Below, piece by piece: positions 19,175 to 27,023 of a stretch of DNA of 64,000 nt (position 1 is the stretch's first letter; every line of letters begins with the position of its first letter). Where the stretch lies: the NCBI GenBank assembly GCA_018814305.1, contig JAHJAA010000045.1, forward strand, positions 200,346-264,345, in the 5' to 3' direction. The translations under genes were made by a program, and so were the position numbers. The notes below the pieces were generated by a model. That model made no database searches. It saw only the letters and a program-made list of their open reading frames with translations, and was not told where the DNA came from. The stretch is from Pseudomonadota bacterium (GTDB taxonomy: Bacteria; Desulfobacterota; Desulfobulbia; Desulfobulbales; JAGXFP01).

Positions 19175-20068
19175 TCACCCCGCAGCCCTAACCCCAAACA
19201 TCTCCCGGTACAAGATTCCGTTGACCATAACAAACATAGGCATTGTCCAGATCATCCCAAGTCCCAAGGGAATGGCACTGAGCATATAAATTAGAGTCAT
19301 GAGAATATAAAGGCCAAATACCTTAAACCAATGACGCTGCACAGTTTTACGGGAAAACTCCATGGCCTGCCACGGTTGCATTTCACGTTCAACGATCAAC
19401 GGGATTACCATCAGATAGGCGATACTCAGATAGATTCCTGGAATCAGGAGAATGAAAAAACCAATGGTGGTCATTACCGAAACGAGAAGAGAGCCAATGA
19501 CCAACGGGACAAACGAAACGAAATAACCAAAGACCATCTTGGAGTTGACCGGCAGATTAACTGACCGATGAATTCCGATCATCATGATCCCGGCCAAAAA
19601 GGGATAAATCGCTGCGGTCAAAGTAAGTTGCGCAGCAAATGTATAGGCGAAACCGCTTCCGGCGGCGCCAATGAGATGACCCAATACGCTCAAAATACCA
19701 GTAGTTACGATGACCACCCCCAAAACAAGAAAGGCCGCCGCCCACAACGTCCCCTTTACTCCTGATGTTTTTTCCCAGGCCTCCCTGATGACCACCCAGA
19801 CCTCAAAATCATAATCCTGGATCTCGCCTGGTCCTGATTCCTTAACTGATGAAGGCTTGGGGAGGGGATCGTCAGTCCCTGATGCCCCGAGGACGGCACC
19901 CTCGAGGGGGGCGGTTGGGATGGGCGGAGGAGTGGATGCCACTCTTTGGCCGATGACAATTTTTTCCTTACAAACCGGGCACGTCACCCGGACCTGCCGG
20001 TCGGCGGGAATCTTGTCATCCGCCACTCGCCCAGTGACCTTACGGCAATGCTCACAATAGATATCCAA
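19175..20068 (-). CDS. Zinc-ribbon membrane protein of unknown function
   Basis: 297 residues. The N terminus is a zinc ribbon (C5-x2-C8 and C30-x2-C33, CPVC). A Pro-rich stretch follows, then about five or six hydrophobic helices from residue 105 to the C terminus with a short Glu-Arg-Glu/Trp-Gln loop. The layout resembles the large group of bacterial zinc-ribbon plus multi-pass membrane proteins, for which no activity is established. The start is TTG at 20066-20068, with GGAGG six bases upstream and no competing ATG. It may be the last gene of the NosL/ABC cluster, 132 bp after the previous gene. Confidence 0.75.
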   Translation of the reverse strand: MDIYCEHCRKVTGRVADDKIPADRQVRVTCPVCKEKIVIGQRVASTPPPIPTAPLEGAVLGASGTDDPLPKPSSVKESGPGEIQDYDFEVWVVIREAWEKTSGVKGTLWAAAFLVLGVVIVTTGILSVLGHLIGAAGSGFAYTFAAQLTLTAAIYPFLAGIMMIGIHRSVNLPVNSKMVFGYFVSFVPLVIGSLLVSVMTTIGFFILLIPGIYLSIAYLMVIPLIVEREMQPWQAMEFSRKTVQRHWFKVFGLYILMTLIYMLSAIPLGLGMIWTMPMFVMVNGILYREMFGVRAAG

Positions 20069-20200
20069 TGGTCCCTCCTCAATGTTTCGTTCTTACATAC
20101 GTTTCAAATCTGCCTTATCATAGCAAAATAACAAAGCGATTCAAACACCTCTGTCAGATCATATCCCTCAAACGCCTCAACTCTTGGGCGGGCACCGGCA

Positions 20201-21232
20201 TCAAGCACCTCCCGTAAGCCGATAGAGGAGAAGATGGTATGAAGAAAGACCGGTAAAAATAATAAGCAACACGAGGGACAGGAGAACCGCGCCCCGGCGG
20301 TACCTGCGGATGGTCTGGGCCACATCATCCATCCCGGCAAAGGGTTCGACCACCCCGACGGAGAGTCCGAAAAAAGCCCCGGCGAGGAGCGCCGCATAGA
20401 TGAAAATCCCAATGCACCCATATTCGGATTTGATGATACAAAAAGGACAGTGATGATAAGGCATCGCGTAAATATATGACGAAAAGACGGTAGTAATGGC
20501 TGCTAAAGAAACCACCAGAAAACCGGCCCACTCCAGACTGAAAATCCCGGACAGACCACCAGTGACCAGTCGCCTCACCTTACCTAACGTCTGCCATAAA
20601 AAACAAATCCCGGTCATAATTATGGCTCCCGCCAGGCCATAAAAAGCAATCAGGGTGGCCTGGGGATCACTGCCGGTTAAGAGGTTACCGCGGCCACCGC
20701 CCCCTTCATCGCCGAAAACCACCGAACAACATGAGGTGATGATATCCGGTTTGAGATTGGCGAGAAACAAGGTCTGCAAGACCATATCGACAAGAATCAC
20801 CGGGACTAGACCCAGCAGAAAGATGAATTTAAATCTGACCAGGGGATAGCGTTCCGAACTGATATCAATTCGATGAAACAGGATCCAAAAACCATACAGA
20901 AAAGAACCAACGAGTTTAATGAGCAGGTCCGGGATACCGTAAGCATTGGCGGTCAAGGTTCCGGTGGCGCACATTGCCCCACTGATCATCTGACTGAAAC
21001 GATCGGCGGCTATTACAAAAAGGAGCAACGTCAACACCTGGATCAACAGGGCGTACTCGACCAGAGTCGCCGAAAGCCACGTCTCGGCCTCAAGCCGAAT
21101 CTGCCGATTGGAATCACTTGACGGATCCCAGTACAACAAGACCCGCACTGCGGTTTTCGCCGCCGTGCCCACCAGAAAAAGCACGATCACGGCGCAGAGG
21201 GTAAGATTGAGGCTCCATGGATTAAGGAACAT
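20201..21232 (-). CDS. Multi-pass membrane protein with a CPFC motif, partner of the adjacent ABC transporter
   Basis: About 343 residues with seven to eight predicted membrane segments. A HHCPFC motif followed by KSEYGC lies in a loop before the penultimate pair of helices. A Cys-Cys pair and a Gly-rich loop (EGGGGRGN) are in the central extracytoplasmic region. The two Cys-rich loops could bind metal or form disulfides; this is inference. The gene overlaps the end of the ABC ATPase upstream by about ten bases (start taken at 21230-21232; a Met five codons earlier is also possible), which implies coexpression. I do not recognise the family. Confidence 0.7.
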   Translation of the reverse strand: MFLNPWSLNLTLCAVIVLFLVGTAAKTAVRVLLYWDPSSDSNRQIRLEAETWLSATLVEYALLIQVLTLLLFVIAADRFSQMISGAMCATGTLTANAYGIPDLLIKLVGSFLYGFWILFHRIDISSERYPLVRFKFIFLLGLVPVILVDMVLQTLFLANLKPDIITSCCSVVFGDEGGGGRGNLLTGSDPQATLIAFYGLAGAIIMTGICFLWQTLGKVRRLVTGGLSGIFSLEWAGFLVVSLAAITTVFSSYIYAMPYHHCPFCIIKSEYGCIGIFIYAALLAGAFFGLSVGVVEPFAGMDDVAQTIRRYRRGAVLLSLVLLIIFTGLSSYHLLLYRLTGGA

Positions 21233-21902
21233 GGTGGATCCGCCCATCCTTCACATCAATGATTCGATCTAAAGAAGGGCTCTCGGTAATCAATTGATCA
21301 TGGGAGGCAATAATGACTGTTTTGCCTTCAGTTTTGAGGTCATCCATGATCTGCATGAATTCAAGGCTGAGACGGGTATCAAGATGGGCGGTTGGTTCAT
21401 CGGCCAGGATTATCGGCTGATTGTTGATCAGAGCGCGGGCAATGGCAACCCGCTGCAGTTCGCCACCGGAGATTTGCCGAGCAGGGAAATCAGCTCGGTG
21501 GGCAATCCCAAGCCGCTCCATCAGCATTGTTGCCCTTTTTTTACGAATGGCAGGAGCAACCCCCAAAGGAAGCAGAGGCAAACCGATATTGTCAAGAACC
21601 GTCAATTCGGGCAGGACATTGAACTGTTGGAAAATAAAACCGATGTTTTGTCGTCGATGGATAGTCATGAACCGGTCCGGCAGACGGGACAACTGTTTTC
21701 CGGCAATGGCCGCTCTCCCGCTGGTTGGCGGGAAAACACAACCGATAATAGACAGAAGGGTCGATTTTCCGGAACCACTGGCCCCCCGGAGACAGACCAT
21801 GGTGTTTTCTTCTATGGCCAGGGTCACATCGGTCAAGGCCCGAACCTCATTGGCATGGCCCTGATTATAAATTTTGGTAACCAAATCCAGTTCTATCAAC
21901 AT
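21222..21902 (-). CDS. ABC transporter ATPase, LolD/MacB type
   Basis: Nucleotide-binding subunit of a mechanotransmission-type ABC system. It has 226 residues, with Walker A GASGSGKST, Q-loop FIFQQFN, signature ISGGELQRVAIARA, Walker B IILADEPTAHLD and the H-loop ASHD. The start is the ATG at 21900-21902, 14 bases after the stop of the FtsX-like permease with which it must pair. A longer frame extending into the permease gene is rejected. It sits in an operon with nosL and a tlpA-like gene. Confidence 0.92.
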   Translation of the reverse strand: MLIELDLVTKIYNQGHANEVRALTDVTLAIEENTMVCLRGASGSGKSTLLSIIGCVFPPTSGRAAIAGKQLSRLPDRFMTIHRRQNIGFIFQQFNVLPELTVLDNIGLPLLPLGVAPAIRKKRATMLMERLGIAHRADFPARQISGGELQRVAIARALINNQPIILADEPTAHLDTRLSLEFMQIMDDLKTEGKTVIIASHDQLITESPSLDRIIDVKDGRIHHVP

Positions 21903-21915
21903 CCGCCTATCCCCG

Positions 21916-23103
21916 TCATTTAATGGCCGCCTCGGGAGGGACGATGGAGCTTCGCCAGGCCGGAATAACCGTTGCCGCCATGTACGGAACCACGGTAAAG
22001 GTGAAAATAAGCAGGAGGTCGTCACCGCCAATGACTGGAATAATGGTTAAAGAAGGATGGATGACCGACCACCCCAACAGAATCGGTCGGAATAACGAAC
22101 CGGAAAAAAAGAGGACATGGCCATAGGCCCCGAGGCAGCCCACCAGAAAGGCGAGTCCCGAGACCACCAGACTCTCCCAAAAGCGCAGAGCCAGAATATC
22201 AGAAGTCTGCCAACCGATCACCTTAAGGATGCCGATCTCCCGTTTTTCTTCAGGAGACAGCCCTGAGGCCTTGTCCCAGGCGAGAATGGCAAAGGCCACT
22301 AACGCTGTCAGGAGACAGATCGAGGCAAATCCGCTGCGCCAACCGAATATCACTTGATAGGTTTTCTGAATCTGCGGCTTGGTTAAAACCCGGGTATCGG
22401 GCAGACGGGCCGCTATTTTCCGGGCAATGGTCCCCACCTCAGCAGGATTCGCCACATAGATGCAATAATCCGTAACCACTTCCGGGGGCATATCAAAGAG
22501 ATCCCGGCCATCGGCCAGACTCATCAGAATGAGGTCTGCGGTCATTATCTCGGTCGCAGGATTGAACTCTCCCACAACCCTCAGAGGCTTCAGGGAAAGA
22601 TCAGGCCGAAAGAGGGAGAAGGTCCGGCGACCTCCTAAATGTAAATTACCCAGAACAGTCTGCCCTAAAACAATCCCACCATTCAGATTATTAGACGGGA
22701 CCTCCCCGATCACGGCCCTGCCAAGTTGAGAGCTGGCTGGCATGGCATCAAGCTCCAAGGCCATGACCGTATAATTGGCGCCATTGGTCTCATCAAAATA
22801 ATACCCCCAGATGCGAGGGACAACCTTGAGTATTCCAAAGATATCATCCAGGCGTTCCCGATAGTCCAGGGGTATGGCCTCCTGTCGCCCTGCAGACATC
22901 TTCTGAATGACGATATCAGGGACCTCGGTCAGGATTTTTTCAGAAACATCTATTAATCCCCTGGTTAGCATCTGAAAAGATGCCACCAAAAAAATAACCG
23001 CCGCGAATACCATCATGATTCCGGCGTTTTTCAACCTGCGACGCCAGAGGGAAGTTAAGGCATAATCAAGGAGATTAAGATGTCTTTCCAAAATGGGGGT
23101 CAT
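21916..23103 (-). CDS. FtsX/MacB-type ABC transporter permease
   Basis: 395 residues. One N-terminal transmembrane helix (about 26-48) is followed by a large periplasmic MacB-PCD-like domain, then three C-terminal helices of an FtsX domain (about 258-385). A coupling segment GLSPEEKREIGILKVIGW is typical of MacB/LolC permeases. It pairs with the ATPase directly downstream. The ATG overlaps the stop of the small secreted gene upstream by four bases. Such systems extract or move lipoproteins and other periplasmic substrates rather than importing solutes. The substrate here is unknown, but the nosL neighbour suggests metal-centre assembly. Confidence 0.9.
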   Translation of the reverse strand: MTPILERHLNLLDYALTSLWRRRLKNAGIMMVFAAVIFLVASFQMLTRGLIDVSEKILTEVPDIVIQKMSAGRQEAIPLDYRERLDDIFGILKVVPRIWGYYFDETNGANYTVMALELDAMPASSQLGRAVIGEVPSNNLNGGIVLGQTVLGNLHLGGRRTFSLFRPDLSLKPLRVVGEFNPATEIMTADLILMSLADGRDLFDMPPEVVTDYCIYVANPAEVGTIARKIAARLPDTRVLTKPQIQKTYQVIFGWRSGFASICLLTALVAFAILAWDKASGLSPEEKREIGILKVIGWQTSDILALRFWESLVVSGLAFLVGCLGAYGHVLFFSGSLFRPILLGWSVIHPSLTIIPVIGGDDLLLIFTFTVVPYMAATVIPAWRSSIVPPEAAIK

Positions 23104-23414
23104 TGCTTTCCCCCAAACTTTTCAACTCTAATAATATGCGAAGGAACCGCCCAGAAAGAGCCGGTTGGGAAATGTTCGATGGCAAAGGGGTGATCCATAA
23201 AGGGTGCCATGGGGTCCGAGATTGACGGGTGTCTAGTATACCTGGCCTCGGTGGCGATACAGAGGTCGGTGAGACCAAGGCCTGCGGTCACTGCTTGGTT
23301 CAACCCCAAACTTTCCATTGATTCTTGGCGCAGTTGTACTGCCCTGCCCCAGGCTGCTCCACTGGCCATGAGCAGCAAGGTAACAATAATCAAGAGAAGT
23401 CCGGTGGGACGCAT
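23100..23414 (-). CDS. Small secreted protein of unknown function in the nosL cluster
   Basis: 104 residues with a clear signal peptide (LLLIIVTLLLMASGAAWG). A compact domain follows, with the motif DLCIATEARYTRHPS and the segment DPMAPFMDHPFAIEHFP, rich in His, Met and Cys. The cluster of possible soft-metal ligands beside nosL suggests copper or heme handling, which is inference. The stop overlaps the permease start by four bases and nosL ends five bases upstream of its start, so it is tightly embedded in the operon. I do not recognise the family. Confidence 0.75.
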   Translation of the reverse strand: MRPTGLLLIIVTLLLMASGAAWGRAVQLRQESMESLGLNQAVTAGLGLTDLCIATEARYTRHPSISDPMAPFMDHPFAIEHFPTGSFWAVPSHIIRVEKFGGKQ

Positions 23415-23419
23415 GGGGC

Positions 23420-23935
23420 CTATTTCATGGGTTTCATCGTCTGCCCTGAACGCAAACGGGTAATTAGTTCAGAAGTAATTTCCGAGAAAGTGACGATTCG
23501 CTGGCCATGATGGTCGACCAAAAAAGATTCTGCCGCAGCCTTACTGGAAAAAGGGATGAGTTCATGCCCCATGGGCCCGTGGACATCACTGCCCAAGACA
23601 AAGAAGGCCTGACGCCCGTCCAGCCACTTCAGAGAATAATAATCCTTGACCCAGACTTCGGCATTTTCAGCCAGGGGTTGCCCACCAAACTTCGTTGGGG
23701 CAAAATAATAGGCCATCATATCCTTAACTCCGTCAAAGCTGGCCGGATCATTACTCCCCAGAGCGATCTGAGCGATCCATCCCGGATATTTAGCCACAAA
23801 CATACCGCAAACAGGACAACGTACCGCCCCGTCAACCGTGTCTTGAGGCGCACCCTGGCTGATTGCAGGGAAGAGCAAAGCGGAGATAGTCAGCATAACA
23901 ACCATACCGAAAAGAAACATTTGGTTCTTCAACAT
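23420..23935 (-). CDS. nosL: NosL-family copper-binding protein
   Basis: NosL proteins bind Cu(I) and deliver it to nitrous oxide reductase; relatives occur in organisms without that enzyme. It has 171 residues with a signal peptide (about 1-29), then the metal motif RCPVCGMFVAKYP with C40, C43 and M45. The rest of the NosL fold follows (DGVKDMMAYY, WVKDYYSLKWLDGRQAFFVLGS, GPMGHELIPF). Many NosL proteins are lipoproteins, but here the signal peptide ends in SQGA without a lipobox Cys. No nosZ is in the window, so the recipient is unknown; the heme protein at 25.7 kb is a candidate. Confidence 0.9.
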   Translation of the reverse strand: MLKNQMFLFGMVVMLTISALLFPAISQGAPQDTVDGAVRCPVCGMFVAKYPGWIAQIALGSNDPASFDGVKDMMAYYFAPTKFGGQPLAENAEVWVKDYYSLKWLDGRQAFFVLGSDVHGPMGHELIPFSSKAAAESFLVDHHGQRIVTFSEITSELITRLRSGQTMKPMK

Positions 23936-23965
23936 AAAAGTATCCTTGGGGGTTGCTGTTGAATT

Positions 23966-24502
23966 TTAATGTTCATTTTTTTGCCAGTAATGCCCCAACA
24001 CCTCATCCAACTCTTCACTGGTCACCCCACCAAGAATAGCTGCTTTGATCCGGTGGTCCTGATCCAAAACCAAGGCCTGGGGAACGATATGAACATTGTA
24101 CAGATCGGAAACCTTCCGGCCGAAATCAATACTCACCGGGAAAGGAATCGCCAAATCCTCGACAAATTTCTTGACCTGGGCCTGATCCACGGTCGTGGTC
24201 AGATACAGAATCTTGAGCCCATCCTCTTTATGTTCCTGATAATACTGATTAAATGTCGATGTATCAGCCTTACAGAACTTACAATCGGTTACAAAAAAAC
24301 GAATAACAACCGGGTTCCCTGCATATCCAGACAACTGAAAAGGTCGTCCGTCAAGTCCTTCTACCAGAAAATCCGGGGCAACGTCCCCAATCTTGAGCGG
24401 GGTATCCGTCCCCCGAGAACACCCCCAGACAAAGAAGAACAAAAGCATGGTGAGCCCAAAAATGGTCCTAATATCAACGTGCTTAATTTTTTTTTTGAGC
24501 AT
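23966..24502 (-). CDS. TlpA/ResA-like thioredoxin-fold lipoprotein
   Basis: 178 residues. A lipoprotein signal with lipobox Cys28 (FFVWGC) anchors it to the membrane. The thioredoxin fold follows, with the redox pair C74-x2-C77 (DCKFCKAD) and the cis-Pro region NVHIVPQALVLD. Proteins of this type reduce cysteines of apocytochrome c or of copper sites outside the cytoplasm. Both uses fit the neighbours, nosL 30 bp downstream and a CxxCH protein encoded on the other strand. It is part of the minus-strand operon. Confidence 0.9.
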   Translation of the reverse strand: MLKKKIKHVDIRTIFGLTMLLFFFVWGCSRGTDTPLKIGDVAPDFLVEGLDGRPFQLSGYAGNPVVIRFFVTDCKFCKADTSTFNQYYQEHKEDGLKILYLTTTVDQAQVKKFVEDLAIPFPVSIDFGRKVSDLYNVHIVPQALVLDQDHRIKAAILGGVTSEELDEVLGHYWQKNEH

Positions 24503-24599
24503 TATTCAGACCACGTTAAAGAGGCATAAACGGCACAAAGCGGCCTCATGAAAGCCAACCGACAAAGTTTTTATGAGGAGAAAAGTCAGATGAATTTTA

Positions 24600-25304
24600 T
24601 TATATTGAGGAAGCGACCTCTGAAGAGTTCTCACTCAACACCCCGTTTTTCATCATGAAGGTTCTGGGCTTGTGTTGGGTTTTTCCTAACACACCGTTGT
24701 GGGTAACAACCAGGAAGGTGGTTTTCGCAATTTGATTCTTCTCCCGAAAAATTCGCAGGATTTCGCCTTCGGTTTCTTCGTCAAGATCTCCGGTGGGTTC
24801 ATCGGCCAGAATAATGTCCGGTTGATTAATAAAGGCCCTGGCGATGGCCACCCTTCTCTGCTGCCCCCCCGACAACTGAGCAGGAAAGGACTTTTCCTTG
24901 CCAGAGAGACCAACTTGCTCAAGCAGAGTACAGGCCTGATCGTAACTGCCGGGGGAAGGAGGCACCTTGGAAAAAGTCAACGGCAACAAGACATTTTCCA
25001 GGGCAGTCAAGGTCGGAATGAGACTGCTGAATTGAAAGATGAAACCAATGGTCCGATTCCGAAGTTCCGCGAGTTCAGATTCCGCCTGGCGATTTTGATC
25101 AAGACCGTGAATAATAACGGCACCAGCGTCAGGTCGCGCAAGACCTCCGATCAGACTCAACAGGGTCGTCTTACCTGATCCTGAATGGCCTAGAATAATG
25201 ACAAATTCGCCCTTTTCAACCTTCATCGATACATCATCAACAGCCCGAAAGTCCTTCCCTTCTGTCTGATAAACCTTCATCAGGTTCTTACATTCAATAA
25301 TCAT
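24600..25304 (-). CDS. ABC transporter ATPase, LolD type
   Basis: 234 residues with Walker A GHSGSGKTT, signature LSGGQQRRVAIARA, Walker B IILADEPTGDLDE and H-loop VTHN. It is a second LolD/MacB-like ATPase in the cluster and has no permease next to it on this strand. The FtsX-type permease at 27024-28223, on the opposite strand 1.7 kb away, is the obvious unpaired partner. It is the first gene of the minus-strand run towards tlpA-nosL. Divergent regulatory DNA lies to its right. Confidence 0.9.
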   Translation of the reverse strand: MIIECKNLMKVYQTEGKDFRAVDDVSMKVEKGEFVIILGHSGSGKTTLLSLIGGLARPDAGAVIIHGLDQNRQAESELAELRNRTIGFIFQFSSLIPTLTALENVLLPLTFSKVPPSPGSYDQACTLLEQVGLSGKEKSFPAQLSGGQQRRVAIARAFINQPDIILADEPTGDLDEETEGEILRIFREKNQIAKTTFLVVTHNGVLGKTQHKPRTFMMKNGVLSENSSEVASSI

Positions 25305-25692
25305 TTTATACCTTTCTCCCGAGTTCCAGGGATGATGTGAATAGGTTGGAGGAATTCTGCGTCGACCAAAATTGAAAAATCTAATGTATTTACCACCGAA
25401 CAGGCAAGTCTAAAAGTCATTCGCTAAAAAATATCCATCCCCATCAGGAAGCCACCATTTTTTGACCTTAACATAATAACCTTTAGAAAAAAATCACTCT
25501 GGCATTTCATGGAACATTGTGATACTAATCAAACTTACAAATTCAGTAATTGCATTATGAAACAGCAAGCAGCTTGAAACCTCGGTGGTGTTTCAATGAT
25601 AAGCACCATTGGGACCGGAGTCGGTGGAGACCCCTTGCGACACTGGCCTCTTTCTCCACCGTACAACACAATTGAAAAAACAGGAGGAACGC
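25305..25692. other. 388-bp divergent intergenic region of the NosL/heme cluster
   Basis: Lies between the minus-strand LolD-like ATPase and the plus-strand heme protein, so promoters for both arms must be here. It is A/T-rich around 25380-25560. No clear sigma-70 pair or sigma-54 (GG-N10-GC) box could be assigned by eye. A good AGGAGG ribosome site (25682-25687) serves the heme protein. No additional gene was seen. Confidence 0.45.
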
Positions 25693-26868
25693 ATGAAAGT
25701 TTCGAAGAATTTGCTGACCGGATCAATTCTTGTCGGCGCCGCAACCCTGGCGATTATCGGCCTCAACCAGCCGAACAACGTCTCGGCCATGGGTAACAAA
25801 CCCGAGGCGGATTCAGGTTCATCGGCCATGATGGCCAAGACCTACCAGGCAACTTTCTATGTTGCCGGGATGGGTGGTCATTTTGCCAAGGCCGTCGCTA
25901 CCATCGATCCCAATGCTGATATCCCAATCCAACTCAGCAGCCTGACCAAGGTCGACATCGGTGACGGTGCCAGCCATCCTACCCATGATCCCCGTATTGA
26001 TCTTACCGACACCAACACCATGTTCTGGTCGACCTACAAAGTCGATCCCGCCACCGGTGCTCCCCATGTCGGTAAAACCGACCTTAGAACCGGCAAAATC
26101 ATTACCGATGTTAATGCCCCCCTTCCTTCCCAGGCAACCAAAACGAAATCGCTCTACTGTGCCTCCGGTCAAACCAAGGATTATTTCATGCCCATCAGCA
26201 TGGCTAATCTCGGGTACATCGATGTTTTTCGCAAATCCGACATGAAACGAGAGCATACCGTATTCCTGGAAGGAACCGATGCGGATTCAGGCAAGCCCTA
26301 TAAGTTTTATCATGGCGCTACCTCCAACGACATGAAGAAATTCCTCATCACCGTCAATGAGGCCGATGCACCCCATGGCAATACCATTGGAAAACTCCAC
26401 CTTATTGAAGTTGACGCCGATGCCATGACCCAGGGCAAGGTCAAAGTCCTGCAGAAAGGAATGGCCGTAGGCCGTGAGAAAGAGAGCATCAGCTTCCGCG
26501 CCGATTATTCCGATGATGACACGATGATCGCCGCTTCCTATGCCGACCGGATGATCCTGCTTGATGACAAACTCAACACCTTAGACGCTGAGATGATGCC
26601 GAAGCATGAGCAGAATCATGATGCCATCTTCACCCCGGACGGTCGTTATCTCGTCTTGACCCTCAGGACCAAGGTCGTTGATCCCGAATGCAAAAACCCC
26701 GATGCCCCCGGCCCGGATGAATTCCTGATGGACGGCCAACTTCGCCTCTATGATGTCCAAGCCAGGAAACTGATCGGCAAGGCCACCTCAACCTGTCTTG
26801 CCTGTCACAACCAGGAAGGCCTGGAATCACATGCCGTTCTTTGTGGCGTGGACGCAGTGTTCAACTAA
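25693..26868 (+). CDS. Secreted mono-heme c-type protein with a beta-propeller-like body
   Basis: 391 residues from the ATG at 25693, which follows AGGAGG; upstream in-frame Mets lack a ribosome site. The signal peptide is about 1-34 (NNVSAMG). The body has WD/YncE-like strands (GYIDVFRKSDMK, KLHLIEVDADAM, MIAASYADRMILLDD, TPDGRYLVLTLR). A single heme-binding CLACH lies near the C terminus (368-372), followed by a conserved-looking LCGVDAVF ending. Propeller plus heme c recalls cytochrome d1-type and YncE-like proteins, but the heme is at the opposite end from NirS. Codon use is GC-rich and strongly biased, suggesting high expression. The divergent nosL/tlpA operon may mature it; that is inference. 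Confidence 0.82.
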   Translation: MKVSKNLLTGSILVGAATLAIIGLNQPNNVSAMGNKPEADSGSSAMMAKTYQATFYVAGMGGHFAKAVATIDPNADIPIQLSSLTKVDIGDGASHPTHDPRIDLTDTNTMFWSTYKVDPATGAPHVGKTDLRTGKIITDVNAPLPSQATKTKSLYCASGQTKDYFMPISMANLGYIDVFRKSDMKREHTVFLEGTDADSGKPYKFYHGATSNDMKKFLITVNEADAPHGNTIGKLHLIEVDADAMTQGKVKVLQKGMAVGREKESISFRADYSDDDTMIAASYADRMILLDDKLNTLDAEMMPKHEQNHDAIFTPDGRYLVLTLRTKVVDPECKNPDAPGPDEFLMDGQLRLYDVQARKLIGKATSTCLACHNQEGLESHAVLCGVDAVFN

Positions 26869-26894
26869 GAATAGTTTTTTTGATGGTTTCACCC

Positions 26895-26926
26895 GGCGGA
26901 GCCCTGCACAGGGCTCCGCCTTTTTT
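26895..26926 (+). terminator. Strong intrinsic terminator after the heme protein
   Basis: An 11-bp perfect stem, GGCGGAGCCCT / AGGGCTCCGCC, with a 4-base GCAC loop and TTTTTT directly after it. It lies 27 bp past the stop codon. It insulates the heme gene from the downstream permease. Confidence 0.92.
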
Positions 26927-27023
26927 ATTGCCGGATTCCTGAGGATAATGGTTTAATACCTCTACGTTCCTTCACCTGCAGGTTATTTTTTTATTCATCT
27001 CCTTATTAGAGACACGATCGTTC

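Noticed and set aside
20118-20201. 27-codon frame with a strong ribosome site overlapping the stop of the CPFC membrane gene, broken by TGA at codon 16
   Set aside because: Too short and without a recognisable motif or SECIS-like loop. The ribosome site and TGATG coupling are noted, but a Sec micro-protein cannot be supported.
25505-25535. TGGCATTTCATGGAACATTG near the heme gene considered as a sigma-54 promoter
   Set aside because: The GG and GC elements are not at the fixed 10-base separation; the -12 box reads GGAA instead of TTGC.
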